A DNA stretch of 24,488 bases from JBGTFE01 sp036403235. GTDB taxonomy: Bacteria > Acidobacteriota > Blastocatellia > Pyrinomonadales > Pyrinomonadaceae. Below are positions 7,777 to 15,587 of the stretch, one piece after another. A model generated the notes under the pieces. The model was not told the origin of the DNA. It made no database searches and saw nothing but the letters and a program-made list of their open reading frames with translations. Numbering within the stretch: the stretch's first letter is position 1; every line of letters starts with the position of its first letter. Location: NCBI GenBank assembly GCA_036403235.1, contig DASWRI010000024.1, positions 1-24,488 of the forward strand. Direction: 5' to 3'. A program made the translations under genes and the position numbers.

Positions 7777-7897
7777 AACTGAAAGAAATCAACGCACCGT
7801 AATGAATATGCTTCTCAGCAGCCTTCGCTTTGCCGTCTGAGAGACGACAATAAGCGGTTATATCCTTAATCCCAACTGATTTAACAAATGAAGACTT

Positions 7898-7932
7898 CAG
7901 GCCTTAATTTATTTAGAATTAAGACCTGTTTT
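7898..7932 (+). terminator. Intrinsic terminator after the DUF3995 gene
   Basis: Arms CAGGCCTTAATT (7898-7909) and AATTAAGACCTG (7917-7928) pair with a single mismatch around a 7-base loop, followed by TTTT. It lies about 120 bp after the DUF3995 stop and 20 bp beyond the end of the convergent gene. The T-tract favours rightward transcription. Confidence 0.65.
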
Positions 7933-7952
7933 GTAATTTGTCACTATTTCAT

Positions 7953-10900
7953 TTATGGAACGAAAGCATTGGGAACGGGTTTATCGCCCGATTGACCGAA
8001 GCTTTGAATCAAAGTTCCGGCCGTTGACCTCTGCACAAACCAGGTCGAGCCTGTTGGCCTGAATACGGTTGCGTCGAATTTCCCGTCGCCGTCGTAATCG
8101 CCCGGCGATGGAACGTCGCCCGAAGCTCCGAACGGAAATGAATAATAACTTTGATTCTCGCTTCTCAAAATCAACCACTCGCCGGTCGACGGGCGATAGA
8201 TGGCGACATCGGATTTACCGTCGCCGGTATAATCGCCTTGAACCGGTTTATCAGAATTGTTTCCGAACTGGAAAGCAATCAATCCCAAATTGCTTCTCTG
8301 CAGCCACCATTGACCGAGCGACGGGCGATAAATCGCGATGTCGGCGTGTCCGTCGCCGTCGTAATCCGCAACCGCCGGAACATCTCCCGCCTGACCAAAG
8401 CTCTGAATAGTCGTTCCGCTGTCGCTCGAACGACGAATATACCAGACAAAGGTCGATGGACGAAACACTGCCGCGTCCGCTTTGCCGTCATTGTCAAAAT
8501 CAGCGGGCACGGGAATATCTCCGTTAGCCCCGAACGGGAAAGAATAATAACTTCCGTCCTCGCTGCGAAGAATAAACCACTCTCCGGTTGATGGCCTGAA
8601 AAATGCGATGTCCGTTTTGCCGTCGCCGGTGAAATCTCCGGGCGTTAATTTATCGGTCGAAGCGCCGAACTGAGCGGCATAGTTTCCGCCCGAAGAGCTT
8701 TTCGTATACCACCACTCGCCGGCCGACGGGCGAAAGATGGAAAGGTCGGTTTTGCCGTCTCCGTCAAAATCAAACGGCGTTTGTTTTCTGGTTTGATTAA
8801 GCGTGAAGGTTTGCCCGGCGGCGGTAATCGTTCCGCTTCGCGCGGCGCCCGTGTTCGCCGCAACATTGAAACTGACCGGATTACTTCCCGAACCGCTGCC
8901 GCCCGTAATTGTTATCCACGAAGTGTTGTAACTAACTGCCGTCCAGACGCAGGAACTATCCGAAGCAACTACATTGAAAGAGCTGCCGCCGCCCGCGCCC
9001 GAAATGTTTTGACTTGCCGGATTTATCGAATACGTGCAGCCGTTGCTCTGACTTATGTTGAAATTAGTGAAGGTAGAAAAGCTTCCGTTATTAAAAAATA
9101 TATTGATTGAGCTGCTTCTTTGGACGCCGGGATTTGGCGCGACCGTAAAATTAATCGTTCCCATCGAAGTGGTTCCGAGCGTAACCCAGGCGGCGTTGCT
9201 TTGTGCCGAATAGCTGCAGCCTGCCGAATTTATCACGGTAAAGCTGCTCGTCACGCCGGCATTTGACGCAAAAAGCGAGCTTGGGCTGAGAGTCAAGTCG
9301 GCGCAAATGTTTCGAGCCTGCGAAAACTCCGAGGTGTTATTGTTCGAGTCGGTCGCGGTTGCCGTTATCCAGGTTCCGGTCGTAGCGATATTTACCGTAA
9401 AATTCACGTTAAAAGTCGCATTTCCGCTTCCGTCGGTCGAAACGTTAGTCGTGCCGAGAAAATTTCGTCCTTCGCCGAAACCGGTCGAATCGACCGCCGT
9501 GTTCCCGAAAAATTCGAGCGTGTAAGTTTGCGACGCCGCGCTGTTAAAAGTTCCCTGAATTGTGACGGAACTGCTCTGAGCGTTGACGTTGGTGATGACC
9601 GGATAATTCTGCAAATTGTTCGGTCCGGTATCCGCGTCGCCCGCGTCGTTCGTGGTTACGCCGGTGGGCGCGAGGTCGATGCCGAGCAGGTCGTTGCTGA
9701 AAATGCGGTTGCGGCGAAAAGCGTTTCGCACGTCGCTGTCCGCTCTGATTCCGTTGCGGTTAAAAGCAATCAGATTGCCTTCGCCCGTTCCCGTGCCGCC
9801 GACGATGTTGTCGTATGTTCCGGCGACAAAATAAACGCCGTCGGCAGCGTTTCCCAAATCGGTATTTCCGCCGGTGTTTGTGCCGATAAGATTTGCCTGA
9901 ACCCAATTGTTTGAAGTATTGGCATCGGCGATAAAAACGCCGAAATTATTCGCGCTGATAACGTTTCCCAGACTGGGCATACCGATTCGGTTTGCGCCCG
10001 AACTGATAAAATCCGCCGAATCGCCCGCGCCGGAAAGAAGTGCGACGCCGCTCGCGCCGTTGCCGAGCGCAGCTCCGCCCGACGAATTGGTTCCGATATA
10101 GTTTGCGACGATTTTATTGCTGACCGCGCCCGCGCCCTGAAGCGTGATGCCGTCGTTATTATTGCCGCTGATAATGTTTTGCGTCGCGCCGGTCATATCG
10201 CCGATGATTACGCCGAAAGCGTCAACCAGCCGGATTCCCGTTCCGCTATTGCCGTTGTCGGTGACGCCGTCGCTCGTGCCGATGTAATTGTTCAGAATAT
10301 TTATTCCCAAATCGGGAAAACGGTCGGCATTTGCCGCCGCGCTGATGTAAATTCCGTCGCCGCCGTTACTGTCGAAGCCGTTTCCGTAAATCAAGTTTCG
10401 ATGTTGCGGCTGGTCGCCGCCGATTCGGACGTTGCGGCTGTTTATTCCGCCGCTGAAACCGATGCTTATTCCGTCGCCGCCGTTTCCGTGAATGTCCAAA
10501 CCCTCAAATATCGCGCCGTTCATTCGCTGCCCTAAAATTCCGCTCTGCAAAAAATTTCTGATAACCAAATTCCTGACCTGCGAACCCGAATCCAATTCAA
10601 ATTGGATTCCATTGGACGCGCCCGCGCTCGTGCCGTCCAAAATCACTTTTGAGCTTCCCGTCGTGCCGTTGATGTTGTCATTTTTTCCAAGCACGATTCC
10701 GTAATTTATCGAGACTGTAATGCCGCTCACAAAAACGATGTTGTCGGCAAAATTCGCGCCCAGACCGTTGCTTACAACCCAACCCGGACCGGCGCATTCG
10801 GGCGGCAGCGGCGCGGGAACGAAAGTCGCGCCCGAAATTTGATTTTTTTCGTCATTTGTCAAAGCTCGCGGAAAACCGCCTCTGCCCAGATGCGCCGCTT

Positions 10901-11042
10901 CTTCCAGCGTTAATTGACTGTCGCAGGCTTCGCCTGAACCAACCCAGTTAACCGTCATTGTCGCGCCCGCAAATGCTGATGTAACTTGCCAGACGGCCAT
11001 TATTAAAATCGCAAAAAATACGTTTATTGTTACTTTTTTCAT
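7953..11042 (-). CDS. Exported beta-helix / BACON / FG-GAP repeat protein
   Basis: The 1029-residue protein has a signal peptide ending near TSAFA. A CSLREA-like opening (CDSQLTLEEAAHLGRGG) leads into a right-handed parallel beta-helix at about 80-470, with recurrent N-I-I-S-G-N-N-N, G-N-G-G-D-G-I and N-Y-I-G-T motifs. A beta-sandwich follows, ending in TATDSNNNTSEFS. Two BACON-like domains (about 581-752) carry NAAWVTL and NTSWITI. Six FG-GAP/VCBS repeats of about 45 residues (about 757-1029) carry the calcium-loop signature DFDGDGKTDLSIFRPS and variants. The protein is probably secreted or surface-exposed and may bind carbohydrate or matrix. No catalytic motif or sorting tail is visible; the end, PNAFVP, is abrupt. 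The ATG at 11042 is one base past the upstream gene's TAA (11044-11046), implying translational coupling. Confidence 0.9.
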   Translation of the reverse strand: MKKVTINVFFAILIMAVWQVTSAFAGATMTVNWVGSGEACDSQLTLEEAAHLGRGGFPRALTNDEKNQISGATFVPAPLPPECAGPGWVVSNGLGANFADNIVFVSGITVSINYGIVLGKNDNINGTTGSSKVILDGTSAGASNGIQFELDSGSQVRNLVIRNFLQSGILGQRMNGAIFEGLDIHGNGGDGISIGFSGGINSRNVRIGGDQPQHRNLIYGNGFDSNGGDGIYISAAANADRFPDLGINILNNYIGTSDGVTDNGNSGTGIRLVDAFGVIIGDMTGATQNIISGNNNDGITLQGAGAVSNKIVANYIGTNSSGGAALGNGASGVALLSGAGDSADFISSGANRIGMPSLGNVISANNFGVFIADANTSNNWVQANLIGTNTGGNTDLGNAADGVYFVAGTYDNIVGGTGTGEGNLIAFNRNGIRADSDVRNAFRRNRIFSNDLLGIDLAPTGVTTNDAGDADTGPNNLQNYPVITNVNAQSSSVTIQGTFNSAASQTYTLEFFGNTAVDSTGFGEGRNFLGTTNVSTDGSGNATFNVNFTVNIATTGTWITATATDSNNNTSEFSQARNICADLTLSPSSLFASNAGVTSSFTVINSAGCSYSAQSNAAWVTLGTTSMGTINFTVAPNPGVQRSSSINIFFNNGSFSTFTNFNISQSNGCTYSINPASQNISGAGGGSSFNVVASDSSCVWTAVSYNTSWITITGGSGSGSNPVSFNVAANTGAARSGTITAAGQTFTLNQTRKQTPFDFDGDGKTDLSIFRPSAGEWWYTKSSSGGNYAAQFGASTDKLTPGDFTGDGKTDIAFFRPSTGEWFILRSEDGSYYSFPFGANGDIPVPADFDNDGKADAAVFRPSTFVWYIRRSSDSGTTIQSFGQAGDVPAVADYDGDGHADIAIYRPSLGQWWLQRSNLGLIAFQFGNNSDKPVQGDYTGDGKSDVAIYRPSTGEWLILRSENQSYYSFPFGASGDVPSPGDYDGDGKFDATVFRPTGSTWFVQRSTAGTLIQSFGQSGDKPVPNAFVP
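7980..8775 (-). repeat. Six tandem FG-GAP coding repeats
   Basis: About 135-bp units each encode D-[FY]-[DT]-[GN]-D-G-x-x-D-x-x-[FI]-[FY]-R-P followed by a W-x-x-x-R/K-S segment and a Q-S-F-G or F-G-A-S/N-G-D strand. Alternate units resemble each other more closely: those with ILRSE(D/N)xSYYSFPFGA recur twice. This suggests growth by duplication of a two-unit block. Confidence 0.75.
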
Positions 11043-11043
11043 C

Positions 11044-11433
11044 TTATTTACCAAGCAAAATTTCCAGGCGGTAATCCGCCACTTTGTAGTTTGAATGCAC
11101 CGTTATCGAGCATTTGCCGTCAACCAAATCGGGCAGGGTTTTCGACCAAAGCTGCGTGTCTTCCGCGATTTGTTCGGCATCGAAAGCGTGAATGGCAAAG
11201 ATTGTAAAATCCGCGTCGCGCCCGATAACTTTGACCGTCAATTTTTGTCCGGCGCGCGCCTTGAAAACGTAGGAAATTTCGTCGGTGTCACGAACCGCGC
11301 CTTTTATGATTAGTTTCTTTCCGCTGACGACATTAATTCGTTTTTCCGTCTGGTTATACTGCGCCGAAACCGCGCCCGTCAAAACTAACGTCATCAAACC
11401 GATTCCAATTAAAAACAGCAAATTCTTTTTCAT
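11044..11433 (-). CDS. Small exported protein, PPC-like beta-sandwich, unknown function
   Basis: This 129-residue product begins MKKNLLFLIGIGLMTLVLTG, with cleavage near VSAQ. The mature part looks all-beta, with SGKKLIIKGAVRDTDEISYV, then AGQKLTVKVIGRDADFTIF and a final DYRLEILLGK. The layout resembles bacterial pre-peptidase C-terminal-like (PPC) domains, which are beta-sandwiches that stabilise or direct secreted proteins. This is a fold-level guess. GGGAG sits 6 bases before the ATG at 11433. A TTG twelve bases further up overlaps that Shine-Dalgarno and is rejected. The gene lies between the zinc-finger/HTH gene and the large FG-GAP gene and abuts the latter's start. Confidence 0.7.
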   Translation of the reverse strand: MKKNLLFLIGIGLMTLVLTGAVSAQYNQTEKRINVVSGKKLIIKGAVRDTDEISYVFKARAGQKLTVKVIGRDADFTIFAIHAFDAEQIAEDTQLWSKTLPDLVDGKCSITVHSNYKVADYRLEILLGK

Positions 11434-11463
11434 AATTTCTCCCAAACTAAAATTGGACTAATA

Positions 11464-11742
11464 TCAATTTCTCCAATTATTTTCCAAAATCTTTTCTGAA
11501 AATGAAGCGAAACAAACAAAGATTTGTTTATCCGCCGTTTCGACGAAATGCAGCGTTCCGCGCTCGATTTGCCGGTAGATTTCTCTCGGACTCGCTGCGG
11601 CCAGCGCGGCTAAATCTTCGGCGGAAATCATCGGCGCATCATTGAGACAAAACGGGCAGATTTGTGTTTCAGCTTTGTCGGCGCGGCTGACGCGCCAGAT
11701 TTCGCGCTGCTCGAAGGAGATTTCTACACGTGTTTTTTTCAT
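11464..11742 (-). CDS. Small zinc-finger/helix-turn-helix protein, putative DNA-binding
   Basis: This 92-residue protein opens with a strand-rich segment (MKKTRVEISFEQREIWRV), then a CPFC pair at about 29-32 suited to metal binding. An HTH-like stretch, SAEDLAALAAASPREIYRQI, follows, then ERGTLHFVE, typical of MerR/excisionase-type helix-turn-helix with a wing. The pattern matches small Acidobacteriota proteins I know only as putative HTH proteins. It is the first gene of the leftward three-gene operon, 30 bp before the exported protein gene. It may regulate the operon or be a simple companion. Confidence 0.65.
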   Translation of the reverse strand: MKKTRVEISFEQREIWRVSRADKAETQICPFCLNDAPMISAEDLAALAAASPREIYRQIERGTLHFVETADKQIFVCFASFSEKILENNWRN

Positions 11743-11849
11743 TTATTTTTTCCGAAAAACATCTGTTTTCTTTGCATTGCAGAGATTATGTGTTATCACA
11801 AAAGCAGAAGTGGTTAGAAAACGGTTAGTTTTCGGTTAGTTTTCGATCG
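11743..11849. promoter_or_regulatory. Shared divergent promoter region
   Basis: The 107 bp separate the start of the leftward three-gene operon from the start of the rightward regulator, so both promoters must fit here or within the gene starts. The right part holds the phased GGTTAG array. The left part is A+T-rich. I cannot assign -35/-10 boxes with confidence. Confidence 0.5.
11812..11839 (+). promoter_or_regulatory. Three GGTTAG direct repeats at exact 11-bp spacing, candidate operator
   Basis: GGTTAG occurs at 11812-11817, 11823-11828 and 11834-11839. The period is exactly 11 bp and the spacers are AAAAC and TTTTC. The third copy ends 10 bp before the ATG at 11850. Tandem repeats of about 11 bp are the usual layout for OmpR/PhoB-type winged-helix binding, and the adjacent gene encodes such a domain. 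Autoregulation, possibly with control of the divergent operon, is inferred. Confidence 0.6.
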
Positions 11850-13787
11850 ATGCGCGAAATAAACGGCGAAAAATCAATTTACGAGTTTGGCGAATTCCGG
11901 CTCGATACGGGCGAAAAACAGCTTCGGCGTTTGAGCGGCGAGATTCTGCCGCTTCCGCCAAAGGCTTTTGAATTGCTCACGTTTCTGGTCAAAAACGAAA
12001 ACCGCCTGCTCGAAAAAAACGAATTGCTCGATAAAGTCTGGGCAGACAGTTTTGTCGAAGAAGGCAATCTGAAAATAAATATTTACGCGCTCCGCAAGAC
12101 CTTAAACGGCAGCGGCGAGGAATTTATCGAAACCGTTCCGAAACGCGGCTATCGCTTTAACGCCGATGTCAAAAGGCTGGAAAAAGGCGAATTGATTATC
12201 GAGAAAATCACTGAATCGAAACTCGTCATCGAAAAAATCGAAACTGACGAAGCCGAAAATTTCCCGCTGCTTTCGACTCCGGCAAAAACAAAAAATCATT
12301 GGCGCTACATTTTTGCTCTGGGCGGGATTCTGACAATCGGCGCGCTGATTTATTTCACAATTTTAAAGCCGAAAACCGCATCTTCAAACGTTTTCGCCGA
12401 TTATAAGCCAAATGTAATCGCCGTTTTGCCGTTTGCTTATATCGGCGAAAAAAGCGGCGACAGCGATTTTTTGCAGGCGAGCCTTACTGACGCTTTGACG
12501 ACGCGGCTCGGCAAGCTCAGGGAAATAAAAATTCGCCCGACGAGTGCCGTCAGGCGTTATGCCGGTCAGGATTTTGACGCGAACGCCGTCGGCAAAACGC
12601 TCGGCGCGGACGCTGTTCTGGAAGGTACGATTCGGCGCGAAGGCGAGCGCGTGCGCGTCACGGCGCAGCTCGTCCGCGTCAGCGACCAAACGATTCTCTG
12701 GACGGACAGTTTTAACGAAAATTCGATGAGCCTGATGCTGCTCGAAGACGTTATCGCCTCGCGTCTTTCAAACGCGCTGGCGACGAACATCAGCCCAAGC
12801 GAAAAAGCGCGTTTATCGAAACGCGGCACGGAAAACGAAAAGGCTTACAATCTTTATCTGCAGGGACGATTTTACTGGAATAAGCGCACGACCGGAGATT
12901 TGCAAAAAAGCGTTTCATATTTTGAGCAGGCGATTTCTGAAGATTCAAATTATTCGACGGCTTACGCCGGTCTGGCCGACGCGTATCTGCTGCTGGTCGA
13001 ATACGGCGGGATTTTTCCGACCGAAGGTTTTGCGAAAGCGCGAAACGCCGCCGTTAAAGCCATCGAGCTTGACGGCGAGCTCGCCGAAGCTCACACTTCG
13101 CTCGGCTATATTCAAGCCTTTTACGATTGGAATTTTTCCGAATCGGAAAACTCCTTTCGTCGTGCGATTGAGCTGAATCCGAATTATCCGACGGCGCGAC
13201 AATGGTTTAGCGAATTTCTTCTGACGCAGGGAAAATTTGACGAAGCTTTCGCGGAGCTCAAAATTGCCGAAGAACTCGACCCGACTTCGCTGATTATCAA
13301 AACCGATTTCGCCGGGTATTTTTACTGCCGCCGCGAATACGATAAAGCCGTCGAGCAGTCGCAAAAAGTTATCAAAATCGATTCGACATTTCCCTACGCT
13401 TACGGTTTTTTATGGATTGCCTACAATCAAAAAGGAATGCGAACCGAAGCCGTCGAAACGATTTTCAACCTCTATAAAATCTATGGCTACGATGCGGACA
13501 AATTAGCGGCTGAAAACGCCGTTTTTCAAAAAAACGGTTACCGCGCATTCTGGCAATACGAGTTTGATGAAGCCCAAAACCCGAATTCCAAACGGTTTTA
13601 CAACAATTACCAGCGAGCGATACAGGCTCTCAATCTGGGCGATAAAGAACAGATTTTCATTTATCTGCAAAAATCTTTTGAAGCCCGCGAACGCTGGTTT
13701 CTAAATCTTTCGACCGACCCGCAATGGGACGAAATCCGCGATGACCGACGTTTTACGGAACTTCTCGCAAAAATTAAAACACAGTAA
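11850..13787 (+). CDS. Membrane-tethered winged-helix regulator with TolB-like and TPR domains
   Basis: This 645-residue protein resembles CadC/adenylate-cyclase-associated one-component regulators. Residues 8-108 are a winged helix (LPPKAFELLTFLV, KVWADSFVEEGNLKINIYAL, VPKRGYRF). One membrane span lies at about 151-172. Residues 187-312 form a TolB/FlgO-like domain (NVIAVLPFAYIG, DFLQASLTDALTTRLG, LGADAVLEGTIRREGERVRV). TPR repeats run from about 330 to 560, for example YNLYLQGRFYWNKR and AYAGLADAYLLLVE. The TPR and TolB-like parts probably face the periplasm and sense a partner or ligand. No Shine-Dalgarno precedes the ATG, which lies directly behind the GGTTAG array. The leftward neighbour operon is a likely target. 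Confidence 0.9.
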   Translation: MREINGEKSIYEFGEFRLDTGEKQLRRLSGEILPLPPKAFELLTFLVKNENRLLEKNELLDKVWADSFVEEGNLKINIYALRKTLNGSGEEFIETVPKRGYRFNADVKRLEKGELIIEKITESKLVIEKIETDEAENFPLLSTPAKTKNHWRYIFALGGILTIGALIYFTILKPKTASSNVFADYKPNVIAVLPFAYIGEKSGDSDFLQASLTDALTTRLGKLREIKIRPTSAVRRYAGQDFDANAVGKTLGADAVLEGTIRREGERVRVTAQLVRVSDQTILWTDSFNENSMSLMLLEDVIASRLSNALATNISPSEKARLSKRGTENEKAYNLYLQGRFYWNKRTTGDLQKSVSYFEQAISEDSNYSTAYAGLADAYLLLVEYGGIFPTEGFAKARNAAVKAIELDGELAEAHTSLGYIQAFYDWNFSESENSFRRAIELNPNYPTARQWFSEFLLTQGKFDEAFAELKIAEELDPTSLIIKTDFAGYFYCRREYDKAVEQSQKVIKIDSTFPYAYGFLWIAYNQKGMRTEAVETIFNLYKIYGYDADKLAAENAVFQKNGYRAFWQYEFDEAQNPNSKRFYNNYQRAIQALNLGDKEQIFIYLQKSFEARERWFLNLSTDPQWDEIRDDRRFTELLAKIKTQ

Positions 13788-13853
13788 GAAAATTTCCCAG
13801 CCTTTTCGCCTCTCATCTTCAGCGTTAAAATCTTGAGAAAACGACTATCCGGT

Positions 13854-14015
13854 CTAAACATTTTTAGCTTTCCGACGCTGATAAAATTGATAATCGAAAA
13901 ATTCGGAAATAGCAATTCCCGCAATCGGTTCCTGCGCCGAAATGACTGACGGCGCGCGACCGACTCCCGAAGCCGCGCCCGTTATCACAACAACGCTTTC
14001 TTTGGTTAAGCTCAT
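13854..14015 (-). pseudogene. Truncated short-chain dehydrogenase (SDR) remnant
   Basis: This 53-codon frame starts MSLTKESVVVITGAASGVGR, which includes the SDR nucleotide-binding motif T-G-x-x-x-G-x-G. Directly afterwards it loses all similarity to SDRs and stops at 13854. A normal SDR has about 250 residues. It begins 4 bp after the stop of the monooxygenase, and MymA-like operons often pair such a monooxygenase with an SDR. I infer a deletion that removed nearly all of the partner gene. The remaining tail (SEFFDYQFYQRRKAKNV) is not recognisable. Confidence 0.7.
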
Positions 14016-14019
14016 ATGT

Positions 14020-15516
14020 TTATAAAGAATTTTCGTCCGCCGTCTTTTCATCGGAGCGGCGCGCCGCCAGCGCAGTCTTGAACTCCATCGTTCCATCTTC
14101 CACCCGGCCATATCGCAGCATCGAAAGGTCTTTGACGTAATTCTGGTGCAGACGCCAGGGAGTTTTTGACCCTTGCTTCGGCAGCGTGTCGAGCGCCCTT
14201 TGCACGTAACCCGAATTGAAGTCGAGCACGGGCTCGGATACGACGGACGGGTCGTTAATCCGCGGCGCGCATTGGTCATAACCATTACTGTCCATATATT
14301 TCAGCAACCGGCAGACATATTCGGCTGTCAGGTCGCATTTCAAAGTCCACGAAGCGTTCGTGTAGCCGAGGGCGGACGCGAGATTCGGCACGTCGCTGTA
14401 CATCATTCCCTTGTAGGCAAGCGTCTTCGACATATCTACCGGCTCGCCGTCCACTACCAGCTGCAGTCCGGCCATCAGCTTCAACACGAGCCCGGTCGCC
14501 GTCACGATGATGTCCGCGTCGAGATGCTCGCCGGATTTCAGATGGATTCCCGTCTCCGTAAAAGACTCGATGTGGTCGGTGACGACCGAAGCCTTGCCTT
14601 CACGTATCGCGCAAAAGAGGTCTGAATCCGGGACGAGACACAAACGTTGATCCCAAGGGTTGTATGGCGGCGTGAAATGCTTGAGGTCATAATCTTCACC
14701 GAGTTGTTGCCGAACGCCCTTCGTAATTAGCCGCTTCATCACCGCAGGGCGCGACCGTGCCAGTTTATAAAAGAACATTCCCAGTAGAACGTTTTTCCAT
14801 CTCGTCAGCGCGTATGCGGCGCGAGCGGGCAGGCGTCGGCGGAGCCAGTTCGCAAGCTTGTCCTCGGCGGGACGCGAGACGATGTAAGTAGGCGAGCGCT
14901 GAAGCATCGTGACGTGCCCGGCACGTTCTGCCATCGCGGGAACGAGCGTGACGGCGGTCGCGCCGCTGCCAATCACGACGACGCGCTTGCCCGTATAATC
15001 AAGTTCCTTGTCCCACTTTTGCGGGTGCAAGATTCGCCCCCGGAAACGATTCGTGCCGGGCCATTCGGGCGTGTATCCGTTTTCGTAGTCGTAATAGCCG
15101 GTGCAAAGATAGAGGAAGCCGCACGTATAGCGGACTATCGATTTGTCCGGTCCGGCCTCCGCCTCGACCGTCCAGCGAGCTTCGTTAGATGACCAGGAGG
15201 CTTGCTGCACGCGATGGTTGTAGCGGATTTTCTCGGCGAGTCCGAACTCGCCTGCCGTCTCGCGGATGTAGTTGAGGATAGCGGGGCCGTCAGCTATCGC
15301 TTTGGGGTCGGTCCACGGGCGAAATCTATAACCGAGCGTATACATGTCGGAGTCGGAGCGAATGCCGGGGTAGCAAAACAAATCCCACGTCCCGCCCATC
15401 GCCGCGCGTCCTTCCAGAATCGCGAAGCTCTTCCCCGGACATTCCATCCTCAGGTGCGCCGCCGCTCCGATACCGGAGAGCCCTGCCCCCACTATTAACA
15501 CGTCGAAATGTTCCAT
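14020..15516 (-). CDS. Flavin-containing / Baeyer-Villiger-type monooxygenase (EthA-like)
   Basis: The 498 residues fit the EthA/MymA group (about 490). The FAD-binding motif GAGLSG is at 9-14 with E35 at the end of the second strand. The Baeyer-Villiger fingerprint F-x-G-x-x-x-H-x-x-x-W appears as FRGRILHPQKW (F157, G159, H163, W167). The NADPH-binding motif GSGATA is at 182-187, and ATG at 346-348 matches the conserved ATG loop. Such enzymes oxidise ketones to esters or oxygenate S and N using NADPH and O2; the substrate is unknown. The gene is visibly richer in G+C than most neighbours, suggesting transfer. It is divergent from a TetR gene across a 16-bp palindrome, which implies TetR control. 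Its SDR partner downstream is broken. Confidence 0.9.
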   Translation of the reverse strand: MEHFDVLIVGAGLSGIGAAAHLRMECPGKSFAILEGRAAMGGTWDLFCYPGIRSDSDMYTLGYRFRPWTDPKAIADGPAILNYIRETAGEFGLAEKIRYNHRVQQASWSSNEARWTVEAEAGPDKSIVRYTCGFLYLCTGYYDYENGYTPEWPGTNRFRGRILHPQKWDKELDYTGKRVVVIGSGATAVTLVPAMAERAGHVTMLQRSPTYIVSRPAEDKLANWLRRRLPARAAYALTRWKNVLLGMFFYKLARSRPAVMKRLITKGVRQQLGEDYDLKHFTPPYNPWDQRLCLVPDSDLFCAIREGKASVVTDHIESFTETGIHLKSGEHLDADIIVTATGLVLKLMAGLQLVVDGEPVDMSKTLAYKGMMYSDVPNLASALGYTNASWTLKCDLTAEYVCRLLKYMDSNGYDQCAPRINDPSVVSEPVLDFNSGYVQRALDTLPKQGSKTPWRLHQNYVKDLSMLRYGRVEDGTMEFKTALAARRSDEKTADENSL

Positions 15517-15551
15517 ACTTGCAAAACTAAGGTAAAAGTCCTAGGCTTAAT

Positions 15552-15567
15552 TAGGGTAATTACCCTA
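15552..15567. promoter_or_regulatory. 16-bp perfect palindrome, candidate TetR operator
   Basis: TAGGGTAATTACCCTA reads identically on both strands and lies between the divergent monooxygenase and TetR genes. On the minus strand a TTGACT (15576-15581) would be a -35 element, with the palindrome covering the -10 position 17 bp on. On the plus strand TAGAAT (15566-15571) is a good -10 for the TetR gene and overlaps the palindrome edge. A bound TetR dimer would block both promoters. Confidence 0.75.
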
Positions 15568-15587
15568 GAATAAAAAGTCAAGCGATT

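Noticed and set aside
8069..10704. Many plus-strand open frames opposite the FG-GAP/beta-helix gene
   Set aside because: They are antisense shadows of a repetitive gene with biased codons and show no conserved motifs or ribosome sites.
14173..14625. Long plus-strand open frame of 150 codons inside the monooxygenase gene
   Set aside because: It is antisense to a clearly conserved enzyme, its product resembles nothing known, and the G+C-rich codons of the real gene explain the absence of stops.
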